A stretch of 64,000 nucleotides of DNA from Kiloniellales bacterium (GTDB lineage: Bacteria; Pseudomonadota; Alphaproteobacteria; Kiloniellales; JAKSDN01), in NCBI GenBank assembly GCA_030064845.1, contig JASJEC010000009.1, positions 51,662-115,661 on the forward strand, read 5' to 3'. The notes beneath the pieces are model-generated. The model saw nothing but the letters and a program-made list of their open reading frames with translations, was not told the DNA's origin and did no database searches. Both the position numbers and the translations under genes were made by a program. Each line of letters starts with the position of its first letter. Within the stretch, counting starts at the first letter, position 1. Positions 17,283-25,899 of the stretch are shown here, piece after piece.

Positions 17283-18824
17283 TCAGGGCGGCGTGCTGCA
17301 GGCCGCGAGCCCGAAGGTCTCGACGAAGCTTCCGAAACAGACAATCGGGCCGGTAACGGTTCCGCCGAACCTCTGGGCGATGGACTTGTTGTGCAGCTCC
17401 AGGGCCACGGTGCCGGCCCCGCCGCCCGCGCTGATCGTGGCGGTCTGGGACTGAAGTAGCGTGAACCCGAACATGACTATTGCAGCGTCGCCGCTCCCGT
17501 TCGGGCCCGTGACGCTCGGTACCGGCAGGCCCGGGGACGAAAAGGCGGAGATGCTGCCGTTGATGGCGAAGATGGCGTAGTCGTTGCTCCCCGCCGAGTT
17601 GTCGGGGTGGCTGATCGTCGCCACTTCCGCCAATTCGAGCTGGCTGTCTTGCACGTTGATCGCCGAGAAGCCGCCGTTGCCGGACACCGTCGTGTTGACC
17701 AGCTGAGCGGAGGCCCCGACGCGCAGCCGCATGCCCTCACCGTTGTTCGTAATGAGAACGTCTTCGCCGCTTGCGCCGTCTTCGTCGCCGATGACGGCGC
17801 TGGAGGCATTGGCCACGTCCACGCCCGCGCCGAGGTTGCCATTGATGGTCGTGTCCGTGATCTCGGCCGTTGACGCCAATGCGACCTCGATGCCGTTTCC
17901 GTCGTTGCCGTCGATCTCCGAGTCGTCGATGACGAGCGCGGAACTGCCCTCGGCGATGACGCCGCTGTCCTCGTTGTCGACGACGTCGACATTGAAGATC
18001 ACCGCGGAGGCGTTGCCGATGACGTCGATGCCGATGTCGTTGCCGCTGACCACGCTGTCGGCGATATCGGCGTGGGACGTGGCGGTGACCAGGAGGCCCG
18101 AGTCAACGTTGTTCTGAATCGCGTTGCAGCGCAGCGTCGCGGTGGCCCGTTCGTGCACGTGGACGCCGTTGCCGGCGCCGGTCACGATCAGGTGCTCCAA
18201 GGTCGCGCTGACGCTCCGCACCGTGACCGAGCCGTCGATGGTCGCGCCGGCGGAGAGGCTGGGGTTGTCCGGGTTGCAGGCAACAGCCGCTTCGTTGCCG
18301 CTCAGCGTGATGCCGTCGGTGGCGACGGTGAAGGCGCCGACGCAGGTGCCGCTCAGAAAGAGCGTGCTGCCTTGTGCTGCGTTGTCCAGTACGGCCTGAA
18401 GATCATCGACCGCGCAATTCACCGGGACGACGCCACCGCCGCCGCTGCCACCACCGAGGAGAGCCTGGACCTCGGGAGACAACTTTGACTGGGTGACCGC
18501 GCCGTCCTGGATGTTTTCGGTGGCGACCGCGCCGAGCTTCAGCTTGAGCGATCCGATCGCCCTGTTCTTGATCTTCTTCTGGCCAATGGCGTCGTCCTTG
18601 ATCTTGTTCTGGCCGATCGCCCCGTCTTTCAGCTTGCGGTCGCCGATCGAGAAGTTCTGCAGTTTTTGGTTCCCGATCGATTCGTTGGCCAACTCTTTGG
18701 TGCCGACACAGCCGACGCAGTCCAGATCCGTCGCCGTCTGCGCGGCGGCGGTCGGCACCGGAACGACGTACCAGAAGCCGGCCACGGCCAGCGTTGAAGC
18801 CAGAATGGAATTAAAGACCCTCAT
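17283..18824 (-). CDS. Secreted right-handed beta-helix protein with N-terminal decapeptide repeats
   Basis: The protein is about 513 residues. The start at complement 18822-18824 (MRVFNSILAS) follows a perfect AAGGAGG six bases upstream. A signal peptide ends near AAAQ. Residues about 45-115 are six or seven 10-residue repeats of the type (S/A)IGxxKLKxG. A Gly-rich hinge (GGGSGGGG) follows, then a parallel beta-helix of about 300 residues with runs such as GVHVHERATATLRCNAIQNN and SGVIAEGSSALVIDDSEIDG (Pbh1/NosD-like rungs). Cysteine pairs (DCVGCVG) and a C-terminal Cys-containing cap occur. Decapeptide repeats of this kind also occur in phage tail fibres and trimeric surface proteins. A cell-surface carbohydrate-binding or lyase-like role is plausible, but no catalytic site is evident. 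Confidence 0.75.
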   Translation of the reverse strand: MRVFNSILASTLAVAGFWYVVPVPTAAAQTATDLDCVGCVGTKELANESIGNQKLQNFSIGDRKLKDGAIGQNKIKDDAIGQKKIKNRAIGSLKLKLGAVATENIQDGAVTQSKLSPEVQALLGGGSGGGGVVPVNCAVDDLQAVLDNAAQGSTLFLSGTCVGAFTVATDGITLSGNEAAVACNPDNPSLSAGATIDGSVTVRSVSATLEHLIVTGAGNGVHVHERATATLRCNAIQNNVDSGLLVTATSHADIADSVVSGNDIGIDVIGNASAVIFNVDVVDNEDSGVIAEGSSALVIDDSEIDGNDGNGIEVALASTAEITDTTINGNLGAGVDVANASSAVIGDEDGASGEDVLITNNGEGMRLRVGASAQLVNTTVSGNGGFSAINVQDSQLELAEVATISHPDNSAGSNDYAIFAINGSISAFSSPGLPVPSVTGPNGSGDAAIVMFGFTLLQSQTATISAGGGAGTVALELHNKSIAQRFGGTVTGPIVCFGSFVETFGLAACSTPP

Positions 18825-19217
18825 AGTGCCTCCTTGAGTGAAGGCGAAAGTTGCTTGCACTTCGCCGGTTTAGATCGCCGGCCAATCCCTCCCCTGGCCG
18901 GGATCCCTTTCTTGAGTCCACCGAACCTTATTGCTGGGTGAACACGCCCATTGTGAGAAAAACCACAACCGGAGCAAGGCGATTTCCGGATCCAAGAGCG
19001 TATGGGCGCACGATTGCTGTCTTGGCGCGTAGGAAATCAGCTGGGTGCAACCTGCAGGCCGGAACATGATCCGCGTTTGACCGAATCGCCCGAGGCGATC
19101 CGTCAGAAAATGACCCGCTTTGGGGATACCCCTGCACGCGTCCGCACGAATCCGGCGTCTAGGATTCATCAAACCAGTGGGCCGAACAGGCCGGCGAGGG
19201 TGCCGGTCTGAACCGGA
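18825..19217. other. Intergenic region between the beta-helix and AsmA genes
   Basis: These 393 bases lie upstream of the minus-strand beta-helix gene and behind the end of the AsmA gene, so they should contain the beta-helix promoter. The leader next to 18824 carries AAGGAGG. I find no other gene, tRNA or strong terminator. Confidence 0.5.
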
Positions 19218-22200
19218 TCACTCGGTCCCGGTGTCGTCGAACGGCGTCGGCCCGCCCCAGGCCTTGGCGCAGGCGATCTTGCCGTCGGGCGGTTCGTTCG
19301 ACGTGAAGACCCACTGGAACGGCACGACCACCGGGCTGGTGATCATGCGCACGACGGTGCCCGCCAGGGCGCCTCGGGGCAGCCCGACCTGGAAGTCCTC
19401 CAGGCGGCCCTTGACCGCGATCGGCGTCTGGGCGCTGAAGAGCTGCGGGCGCTTCGATCTCGGCGAGGCGCCGAAGTCGATGGTGTTGTTCACGAAGTCG
19501 ATCTTGCCGTCGCCCGAGGCCTGGATCCGCGAGCTGTCGATCAGCAGCGCGTCGGGCCGCATGATCCCGTCCTCCAGGGTGAAGCGGGCGACCAGGCAGT
19601 TGACCACCGAGGCCTCGGAGTCGAGCGACGGCATGATCGCGGTGAAGAGATTGACCGCCCAGAGGTCGAAGATGCCGGCCTCAAGATCCTTCGGCCAAAC
19701 CGCGAAGTTGATATGCCCGTTGGCGCCGCCCATGATCTCCGAGAGCGACTTCCCCCGGGTCTTCAGGTCGACGTCGACGCTGATCCGGCCGCCGGTGTCC
19801 GATTCCGGGTCGATGCGGCGGGCCAGTAGGCCGTAGTCGAGCCGGTCGATCGCGGCCCGAGCCTCGAGCGCGACGCCGCTCTCGCTCGGTTCGACGGCGA
19901 AGCCGATGTCGACCTTGCCGCCCGGCACCTCGAGGGTGAGCGGCTCGACCGCAAAGCGGCCGTCCTTCAGCTCCGCCTTCAGCACGCCGCTGCCCAGGGC
20001 GTCCTGGCCCGAGGACACCTGCTCGACGCTGACCGCCAAGGTGCCGTCGAGGCTGCCCAAGACCTCCGGCGACAGCAGCTTGCGCCCGCTTTCGTCGGTT
20101 TCGGAGACTGTCCCCGCCTCGGCCTCGGCCGTCTCGCTGGAAGTTTCCGCTTCGGCCACTTTCGCGTCGGCCTCGCCCCGGTCGGGGTCGCGGAAATCGT
20201 CGAGCTGCACGCTGGGCGCCGTGAAGCTGGCGGTCAGGCGCGGCTTGGCCCCGGTGGTGTCGAGGTCGAGCGCGCCGGTCAGCGCGCTGCTGCCGACGCC
20301 GAGCTCGAGGTCCTTGATGTAGTAGCCGGTGTTCTGGCTGCCGAAGGCGCCGGCCAGCTTGTAGGGGCCCCAGGATGGCAGCGAGACGTCGAGCAGCTGG
20401 TTGAAGTCGCTGAAGCGGTCGCCGGTGATGTCGAGCGCGAAGTCGAGATTCTGCTTGTCGACCGGCAGCGGCGCCGAGCCGGAGAAGGTCAGCTCGGCGT
20501 TGAGGATCTTGGCGTTCAGCGTGGCGCCCAGCTTGTCCTTGGGCTCGGCGAAGCTCGCCAGGCTGTCGGTCTCGATGGTGATGGCGATCGGCGTCTCCTG
20601 GATGCGGCCGTCGAGCGTCAGCGCGATCGGCCGGTCCACGGGGGCCTCGATCCGGCCCTCCGGAACCTCGATGTCGAGGCTGCCCTGGGTGTTGGGGTCG
20701 CGCAGCGTGAGCAGACCGTCCGTGATGGTGGACGAGAAGCTGGAGGCCTTCATCATGCTGCGGGCGGTGGCGCCGCGCAGGGCGAGCTCCATATCGAAGC
20801 GGCCGGCGGTCATCTCCAGCCCTTCGGCGACACCGAGCTGCGCCAGAAGGCCGCCGACGTCGAGGTCCTTGGAGAGCAGCGCCAGGTTGATGCTCGGCAC
20901 CTCGCCCCGCAGGTCGGTCGAGGCGTTGCCCTCGATGACGGCTCCGGCCAGGACCGCGCGAAGGGGGGCCTCTTCGACCCGCCCGTTCCTGATCCGGGCC
21001 GAGAAGGCCAGGTCGGTAACGTCGCTCGGGTCCATCCTGATCCGCTCGACGGCGATATCGATGTCGGAGTCGGCCAGCTCGAGGCCCTGGGGCAGGATCG
21101 GGACGTCGATGGTGAAGGCCTCGCCTTCCGCTTCCGGCTCCGGCGTCTCGGGCTTCGGCGGCGCCAGGCCGGCCAGCTGCCGGAGGTCGACGTTGCCGAC
21201 TTTGAGGGCGAGAACGGAAATCCGGCTGCCGTCCTCGTCCCTGATCCCCAGGTCGCCGGCGAGGGTCGTCTCGCCGATCCGCCCTTCGTCGATCCGGGCG
21301 CCGAGCCGGCCGGGCGCCAGGGAGACGCTGCCGCGCAGGGCGTAGGCCAGATCGGCCTCGGGCGCGATGCCGATCCAGCGCGACAGGCCGCCGATGCGCT
21401 CGCCGGCCAGGGAAAACTCGATGCCTGCCCCGGCGCGCTCGGGGTCGCGCGAGGCGCGGCCGGTGACGCGGAGCTCGGCGCCGCCGCCCGAGGCACTCAG
21501 ATCGAGCGGCCAGTCGCGCTGGACGTAGTTCTCGACGAAGGTTCCGCCGCCGATCTCCAGGGAGAAGGGCTCCTTCAGGAGTGTGCCCTTGGCGGCGATG
21601 CGCGACTCGGCCGCCGCCGGGAAGTCCATCTCGAAGCTCTCCAGCGTGAACTCGATGGGCTCTTCGCCGGGCTTGTTGCCGTAGGACAGGGCGGCTCCGG
21701 CGATGGCGAAGCGCAGCTCGGCGGTCTTGACCAGAGAGCGCAGCGTTTCGCCCCGCGCCGAGAACGAGAGGTCGGCGCTCTGGAACGCGCCCTCGACGCC
21801 CTCGACGCTGGCCATCAGCGAGAGCAACTGCCCGATATCGCTGCCCGTGGCCGAGAGGGTCACGCTGGCGGCTGGTTCGCCGTCCCGGGGCTCGAGCCGC
21901 AATTCGCCCTTGAAGGGCACCTCGGCGACGGTCGCCCCTATTGGTCCGGTCAGCGCGCCCTCGGCGACACGGACTTGGAGCGACGCGTCGCTGATCGCAA
22001 ACTGCGAGTTGACGACCTCTCCAATGGCCAAGATGAAGTCGGCCTCGAAGGCTTCCAGCGCGTCGAGCGTCAGGATCGGTTCGTCGGGATCGAGGGCCGC
22101 GCCCGCCTCGTCCGCCGCTGGCGTTTCCGCCTCCGCCTCCTGCCCGCGGGCTGCTTGGGCTTCTTCCGCCGCCGCGACGGCGGCTGCAAGGGGACCGGCG

Positions 22201-23297
22201 TCTAGGCGGGGCACCTCCAGCCTGCCGGTCGCGCGCGGGCGGAGGCCCGAGGTATCGAGCTCGAGGGCACCGGAAAAATCCGTGCCGCCCAGCACGCCCT
22301 CGAGGCCGGTGATACGGTAGGCGCCCTCGGAATCCTCGATGCGGCCCTTGATCTCGATCGACCGAACCGGCGGCAGGGCCGTGCCGAGGATCGCCTCGAG
22401 CTCGCTCATCTCGGGCCCGGTGAGGGCGAAATCGAGCGCCAGCCCTTGGCCGCGCAGGGGCTCGGCGATCTCTCCGGCAAGGGTCAGGCTGGTGCCCGCG
22501 GCGTCGGCCGCGAAGTCCAGCGCCCAGGGTGCTCCGCCGCCCACCAGGGTCTCGAGGCTGCCGGCGGTCACGGTCGCCTCGTAGGGCACGTCCTGCAGCG
22601 AGCCCTTGAGCGCGAGGTTCATCGGCTTGGCGTCCTCGGCGGCCCCGGTGATCGTGTCGAGCCTCAGCGCCACGGTGCGGTCGATCGCCTCGTTCCTGTG
22701 GGTCACCTCGATATCGGTCAGCGACAGTTCTTTCAGCTCGATGAAGCGCAGGGTGGGCGAGCGCGCGGCTTCCGGCTCGGCCGCCGGCTCGGGCTCGGGA
22801 TCGGGCGCCGCTTCGGCCCGCTCGCCCGCGTCCGTCGGCAGCCAGTTCGGCTGGCCTTCGGCGTTGGTCACCAGGTTGAGCCTCACGCCCTCTACCGTGA
22901 TCTCCACGATCTCAACGTCGCCCCGCAGCAGCGGCAGGACCGCGAGTTGCGCGCGCCCGAGCGCCAGCGTCGCGAAGTCCGCCTCGGGCCATTCGGGCAG
23001 GTTGCCGACGCGGATGCCCTCCACCTGCAGGGTCGGCTGAAGCGTCGGGACCAGCTGGATGGGGCCCTCGAGCAGGACGCGCCGGTCGAGCGCGGTTGAG
23101 GCAGCGGCCTCTATGCGGGGCCGCAGGCCCGAGAGATCGACGGTGATGCCGAAGGCGACGAAGACGACCACGACGGCGAGGAGGGTGGCCAGCGTGCCGC
23201 CGAGGGCGATGCCCGTCCAGCGGAGAACGGCGCCGAAGGGGCCGCGGGCCGGGCGGGTTCCGGCGCCGGCGCCGGGGGCTTGGGTGTTTTGTTCCAT
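19218..23297 (-). CDS. AsmA-family inner-membrane/periplasmic protein
   Basis: The protein has 1359 residues. A short cytoplasmic N-terminus is followed by one transmembrane helix (about 26-50, WTGIALGGTLATLLAVVVVF). The classical AsmA start comes next (ALDRRVLLEGPIQLVPTLQP, VEGIRVGNLPEWPEADFATL), then a very long beta-rich periplasmic region. The C-terminal AsmA_2-like part contains GGANGHINFAVWPKDLEAG, FDLWAVNLFTAIMPSL and a final VPFQWVFTSNEPPDGKIACA. Acidic, Ala/Glu-rich linkers separate subdomains. AsmA proteins are thought to bridge the periplasm and help glycerophospholipid or outer-membrane protein homeostasis. A truncated copy of its C-terminus lies at 15281. The next gene upstream (23305) is only seven bases away, so the two form an operon. 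Confidence 0.88.
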   Translation of the reverse strand: MEQNTQAPGAGAGTRPARGPFGAVLRWTGIALGGTLATLLAVVVVFVAFGITVDLSGLRPRIEAAASTALDRRVLLEGPIQLVPTLQPTLQVEGIRVGNLPEWPEADFATLALGRAQLAVLPLLRGDVEIVEITVEGVRLNLVTNAEGQPNWLPTDAGERAEAAPDPEPEPAAEPEAARSPTLRFIELKELSLTDIEVTHRNEAIDRTVALRLDTITGAAEDAKPMNLALKGSLQDVPYEATVTAGSLETLVGGGAPWALDFAADAAGTSLTLAGEIAEPLRGQGLALDFALTGPEMSELEAILGTALPPVRSIEIKGRIEDSEGAYRITGLEGVLGGTDFSGALELDTSGLRPRATGRLEVPRLDAGPLAAAVAAAEEAQAARGQEAEAETPAADEAGAALDPDEPILTLDALEAFEADFILAIGEVVNSQFAISDASLQVRVAEGALTGPIGATVAEVPFKGELRLEPRDGEPAASVTLSATGSDIGQLLSLMASVEGVEGAFQSADLSFSARGETLRSLVKTAELRFAIAGAALSYGNKPGEEPIEFTLESFEMDFPAAAESRIAAKGTLLKEPFSLEIGGGTFVENYVQRDWPLDLSASGGGAELRVTGRASRDPERAGAGIEFSLAGERIGGLSRWIGIAPEADLAYALRGSVSLAPGRLGARIDEGRIGETTLAGDLGIRDEDGSRISVLALKVGNVDLRQLAGLAPPKPETPEPEAEGEAFTIDVPILPQGLELADSDIDIAVERIRMDPSDVTDLAFSARIRNGRVEEAPLRAVLAGAVIEGNASTDLRGEVPSINLALLSKDLDVGGLLAQLGVAEGLEMTAGRFDMELALRGATARSMMKASSFSSTITDGLLTLRDPNTQGSLDIEVPEGRIEAPVDRPIALTLDGRIQETPIAITIETDSLASFAEPKDKLGATLNAKILNAELTFSGSAPLPVDKQNLDFALDITGDRFSDFNQLLDVSLPSWGPYKLAGAFGSQNTGYYIKDLELGVGSSALTGALDLDTTGAKPRLTASFTAPSVQLDDFRDPDRGEADAKVAEAETSSETAEAEAGTVSETDESGRKLLSPEVLGSLDGTLAVSVEQVSSGQDALGSGVLKAELKDGRFAVEPLTLEVPGGKVDIGFAVEPSESGVALEARAAIDRLDYGLLARRIDPESDTGGRISVDVDLKTRGKSLSEIMGGANGHINFAVWPKDLEAGIFDLWAVNLFTAIMPSLDSEASVVNCLVARFTLEDGIMRPDALLIDSSRIQASGDGKIDFVNNTIDFGASPRSKRPQLFSAQTPIAVKGRLEDFQVGLPRGALAGTVVRMITSPVVVPFQWVFTSNEPPDGKIACAKAWGGPTPFDDTGTE

Positions 23298-23304
23298 GGC
23301 GATC

Positions 23305-23733
23305 CTACCTGCGATATCGGGCCGGTGGCTGAGGATTGTTGGCCGGGTTGGTGTCGTGCTTGGCGAGGCGGGTAATCAGGCCGCCGCCGACCAGAGGCTG
23401 CAGCTCCGCCTCGAGCGCCTCGGCCGCCGTCCGCTCGTAGACCTGATCGCCGCCGACGTAGAGCGTGAAAGACTTGAGATACTTGGCCTTCTTGGCCGGA
23501 TTCTCGATCGTCGCCTTGGTCCACTCGTAGAGCGGATAGCCGTCAACACCGTGCCGCTCGGCCTCGGCGACATAGTCCGCGAAGGCGTCGTACTGGCACT
23601 TCAGGACGGCGTCGTGGCGGCCGAGGACTGCCGGCAGGGGCGCCAGAGACGGGTCGGCGGGGTCGCGCCGGGCGATCTCGGCGCCAGCGTCGGTCAGATC
23701 GACCCGCAACTGATACTGCCAAGACTCGCTCAT
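23305..23733 (-). CDS. Conserved hypothetical protein, 142 aa, in operon with asmA-like gene
   Basis: The protein is 142 residues from the ATG at complement 23731-23733 (MSESWQYQLRVDLTDAG). The frame is open much further upstream, but that part has low-complexity composition typical of a non-coding frame. The protein is soluble, with no signal peptide. It contains KCQYDAFADYVAEAERHGVD and YPLYEWTKATIENP and a C-terminal segment ending PPARYRR. I do not recognise a family. It is followed after seven bases by the AsmA gene, so the two are very probably co-transcribed. A cytoplasmic accessory role for the AsmA protein is only a guess. Confidence 0.6.
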   Translation of the reverse strand: MSESWQYQLRVDLTDAGAEIARRDPADPSLAPLPAVLGRHDAVLKCQYDAFADYVAEAERHGVDGYPLYEWTKATIENPAKKAKYLKSFTLYVGGDQVYERTAAEALEAELQPLVGGGLITRLAKHDTNPANNPQPPARYRR

Positions 23734-24022
23734 CGGTCCCCGTCCCCACATTCGAAATCCCCGGCGGCGCCCGCGCCGCGCGCCCGCGATCTTAGAGCCG
23801 GATCTCGCCGCTGACCACCGCCCAGAAGTCCCCAAACAGAGCTTCCCCAGGCCGGACTCGCCTTCACGGTTCGGTTGCATTACCCTCTGGCGCGTTCGAA
23901 CAGGGAACAGGGGAAGATCCCGGGCTTGGCCCGGGGAAATCCTTAACAGACAGAGGATTAGGGCCCGGGGCGATGGCCGAAGGGCTGGCCCCGGGCTGGG
24001 CACTGAAACAGGGAGAAGAGTT

Positions 24023-24883
24023 ATGCGTAACCTCATCGTGGGGGTGGTTCTGGCCTGCGCGCCCTTGTCGGCGGCGGCTGCCGCCGACCTCAGCGGCACG
24101 CTCAAGCGGATCAGCGATACCGGGAAGATCAACCTGGGCTTCCGCGAGGCGGAGCCGCCCATGTCGTTCCTCGACAAGGAGGGCAAGCCGATCGGCTATT
24201 CGATCGACCTCTGCAACTACGTCGCGGTGGCAGTGAAGCGGCAGCTGGACCGTCCGGACATCACCGTCAACTACGTCCCGGTCACGGCCGAGACCCGCTT
24301 CTCCGCGATCGAGTCCGGCAAGATCGACCTTCTGTGCGGCGCGACGACCAAGACCCTAGGCCGCGCCGAGCGGGTCGGCTTCACCCAGCTGACCTTCGTC
24401 ACCGGGGCCTCCCTGATGAGCCTCAGCGCCGAACCGGTCCCGGGGATCATGGGCCTCAAGGGCAAGCGGGTCGCCGTCGTCGACAACACCACGACCATCC
24501 AAGCCTTGAAGGGCGCGTTGGAGAGCTCCCTGGTCGACGCCGAAGTCGTTCCGGTCGCCTCGGCGAGCGAGGGCATAGCTTCGCTGGAGAAGGCCGAGGT
24601 CGATGCCTTCTCGTCGGACCAGGTGGTGCTGATCGGCCAGATCATCACGAGCAAGGACCCCAAGATCTTCTTCCTGTCCGAAGAGCTCTTCTCCTTCGAG
24701 CCCTTCGCGCTCGCGACGGCGCGGGGCGACGCGGACTTCCAGCTGGTCGCCAACCGGGCGCTCTCTGAGCTGAACCGCAGCGGCCGGATCGCCCAGATCT
24801 ACAAGCGCTGGTTCGGGCGGGTCGCGCAGAACCCGCCTCGGGTTCTCAAGGCGCTCTATCAGCTGAACTCTACGCCGGAGTAG
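24023..24883 (+). CDS. Amino-acid ABC transporter substrate-binding protein (family 3), orphan
   Basis: The protein has 286 residues and a cleavable signal peptide (MRNLIVGVVLACAPLSAAAA). The SBP_bac_3 fold is evident from INLGFREAEPPMSFLDKEGK, GYSIDLCNYVAVAVKRQL, AIESGKIDLLCGATTKT and the second-lobe start GLKGKRVAVVDNTTTIQALK. The C-terminal helix NRSGRIAQIYKRWFG is typical. Such periplasmic proteins bind polar amino acids (GltI/GlnH type) for an ABC importer. No permease or ATPase gene adjoins it, so it may serve a transporter encoded elsewhere or act in sensing. GGGAGAAGAG precedes the ATG. Two strong hairpins follow the gene. Confidence 0.9.
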   Translation: MRNLIVGVVLACAPLSAAAAADLSGTLKRISDTGKINLGFREAEPPMSFLDKEGKPIGYSIDLCNYVAVAVKRQLDRPDITVNYVPVTAETRFSAIESGKIDLLCGATTKTLGRAERVGFTQLTFVTGASLMSLSAEPVPGIMGLKGKRVAVVDNTTTIQALKGALESSLVDAEVVPVASASEGIASLEKAEVDAFSSDQVVLIGQIITSKDPKIFFLSEELFSFEPFALATARGDADFQLVANRALSELNRSGRIAQIYKRWFGRVAQNPPRVLKALYQLNSTPE

Positions 24884-24898
24884 GCAGCGAAAGAAGAT

Positions 24899-24925
24899 CG
24901 GCTCAGATTGAGTCAATCTGAGCCG
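24899..24925. terminator. 27-bp perfect palindrome behind the binding-protein gene
   Basis: CGGCTCAGATTGA-G-TCAATCTGAGCCG has 13-bp arms with a single central base. It starts 15 bases after the stop codon of the binding-protein gene. As RNA it can form a long hairpin on either strand. With no T-run it could instead be a dimer-binding site. It is paired with the hairpin at 24944. Confidence 0.5.
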
Positions 24926-24943
24926 TGAGCCCCTCTAGACGCG

Positions 24944-24980
24944 AAACGGGGTGTCCCTCCCAGCGAGGGGCACCCCGTTT
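24944..24980 (+). terminator. Strong 16-bp stem-loop, probable terminator
   Basis: AAACGGGGTGTCCCTC pairs with GAGGGGCACCCCGTTT around a 5-base loop (CCAGC), with one T:G wobble. It lies between the convergent ends of the binding-protein gene (plus) and the 25047 gene (minus). The arms end in AAA/TTT, so it can act in both directions. Confidence 0.65.
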
Positions 24981-25046
24981 GGTTGCAACCCTTGGCGACG
25001 CCCGGCCGGCTACCTGCCCTCCGCCGCGCCGCCCGATACTAGAAGA

Positions 25047-25574
25047 CTACTCGTTCCGCTGCTCCTTCAAGCGCGCGATGATAACGCTCAGGTTGCTCTT
25101 GACGGCATCGTAGGCCGCGAGGCTCGGGCCACCGGCCGACGGCTGCGGCAACGTGGTCACGGAGAAGGCCCCATGGCTCCACAGCAGGATCGGGATCTCG
25201 ACCAGGCGGTCGAGCGCAGCCCGGACGCGCGGGTTGTCGGTGGTGACCTGATCCCCCCGCAGGCGGGTTTGGATCTGCAGGCCCGTATAGGTCGAGCATT
25301 GGGCGCCGAGCAGACCCAGGGTCGTGCCGGCGACGTTGAGGATGACCACAGACTGGCTTTCGTCGGTCTGCTTGAGGCCGATCTCGTCAAGCTTCTCGAC
25401 CAGATGCTTCTCGAGGACAGACGCGTCCGTGAGATTGCACCTGGCGGCGTTCGCGGAGAAGTTGACCGCGATCTTATTGTAGCCGATCAGCTCCTTGGTC
25501 ACGTTCCCGGCCGACTGAGCGGAAGCCGACGCGAGGGGAAAGACCAGAAGTAAAACCGCTAGAAAGTAACGCAT
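25047..25574 (-). CDS. Periplasmic hypothetical protein, 175 aa
   Basis: The protein has 175 residues with a signal peptide (MRYFLAVLLLVFPLASASAQ). The mature part has NKIAVNFSANAARCNLTDAS, LEKHLVEKLDEIGLKQTDES and GLLGAQCSTYTGLQIQTRLR, with two cysteines that could form a disulphide. It ends in a helical basic segment (SNLSVIIARLKEQRNE). The layout resembles small periplasmic proteins of alphaproteobacteria that share a CsgG/LPS-assembly-like alpha-beta fold, but I cannot name the family. It is transcribed divergently from the DUF4410 lipoprotein gene, with an AT-rich shared promoter region. Confidence 0.65.
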   Translation of the reverse strand: MRYFLAVLLLVFPLASASAQSAGNVTKELIGYNKIAVNFSANAARCNLTDASVLEKHLVEKLDEIGLKQTDESQSVVILNVAGTTLGLLGAQCSTYTGLQIQTRLRGDQVTTDNPRVRAALDRLVEIPILLWSHGAFSVTTLPQPSAGGPSLAAYDAVKSNLSVIIARLKEQRNE

Positions 25575-25899
25575 AGCCCTGACTCCATTTGAAATTTTAG
25601 CTGTCCCTGGTGGAAGATTAACCGGAAATTAATCATCGCCCAAGCCGATTCTTGAGATTGTCACAAATTCGATATGATTATTAGTCGAAGCGCACTAGGG
25701 GTTGCCAAGACTTGCCCGCCCGAGCGGCCCTCTTCTCTACCCTTGCCGCAGGACGGCGAGCGGCGTCGACCCGGCGATCAAGACGTTGCCGCAGCGGGTC
25801 ATCAACCTGCAGAATGAGGGGAACCCTTCGACGGCGTGCCCACCGCCGGGACGGCGTCGCGCAAGAGCTGGGATCTTGAGGAGAGAGGAGCCGAGCGGC
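25575..25899. other. Divergent promoter region, AT-rich
   Basis: These 325 bases separate two divergent envelope-protein genes. The part at 25580-25690 is clearly AT-richer than the surroundings and holds a GATTAA...TTAATC inverted repeat (25616-25634). This is the expected place for both promoters. No gene is evident. Confidence 0.45.

Noticed and set aside
23918..23934. CCCGGGCTTGGCCCGGG hairpin upstream of the orphan binding-protein gene
   Set aside because: It is a short GC palindrome likely to occur by chance in such GC-rich DNA, with no T-run and no clear role.
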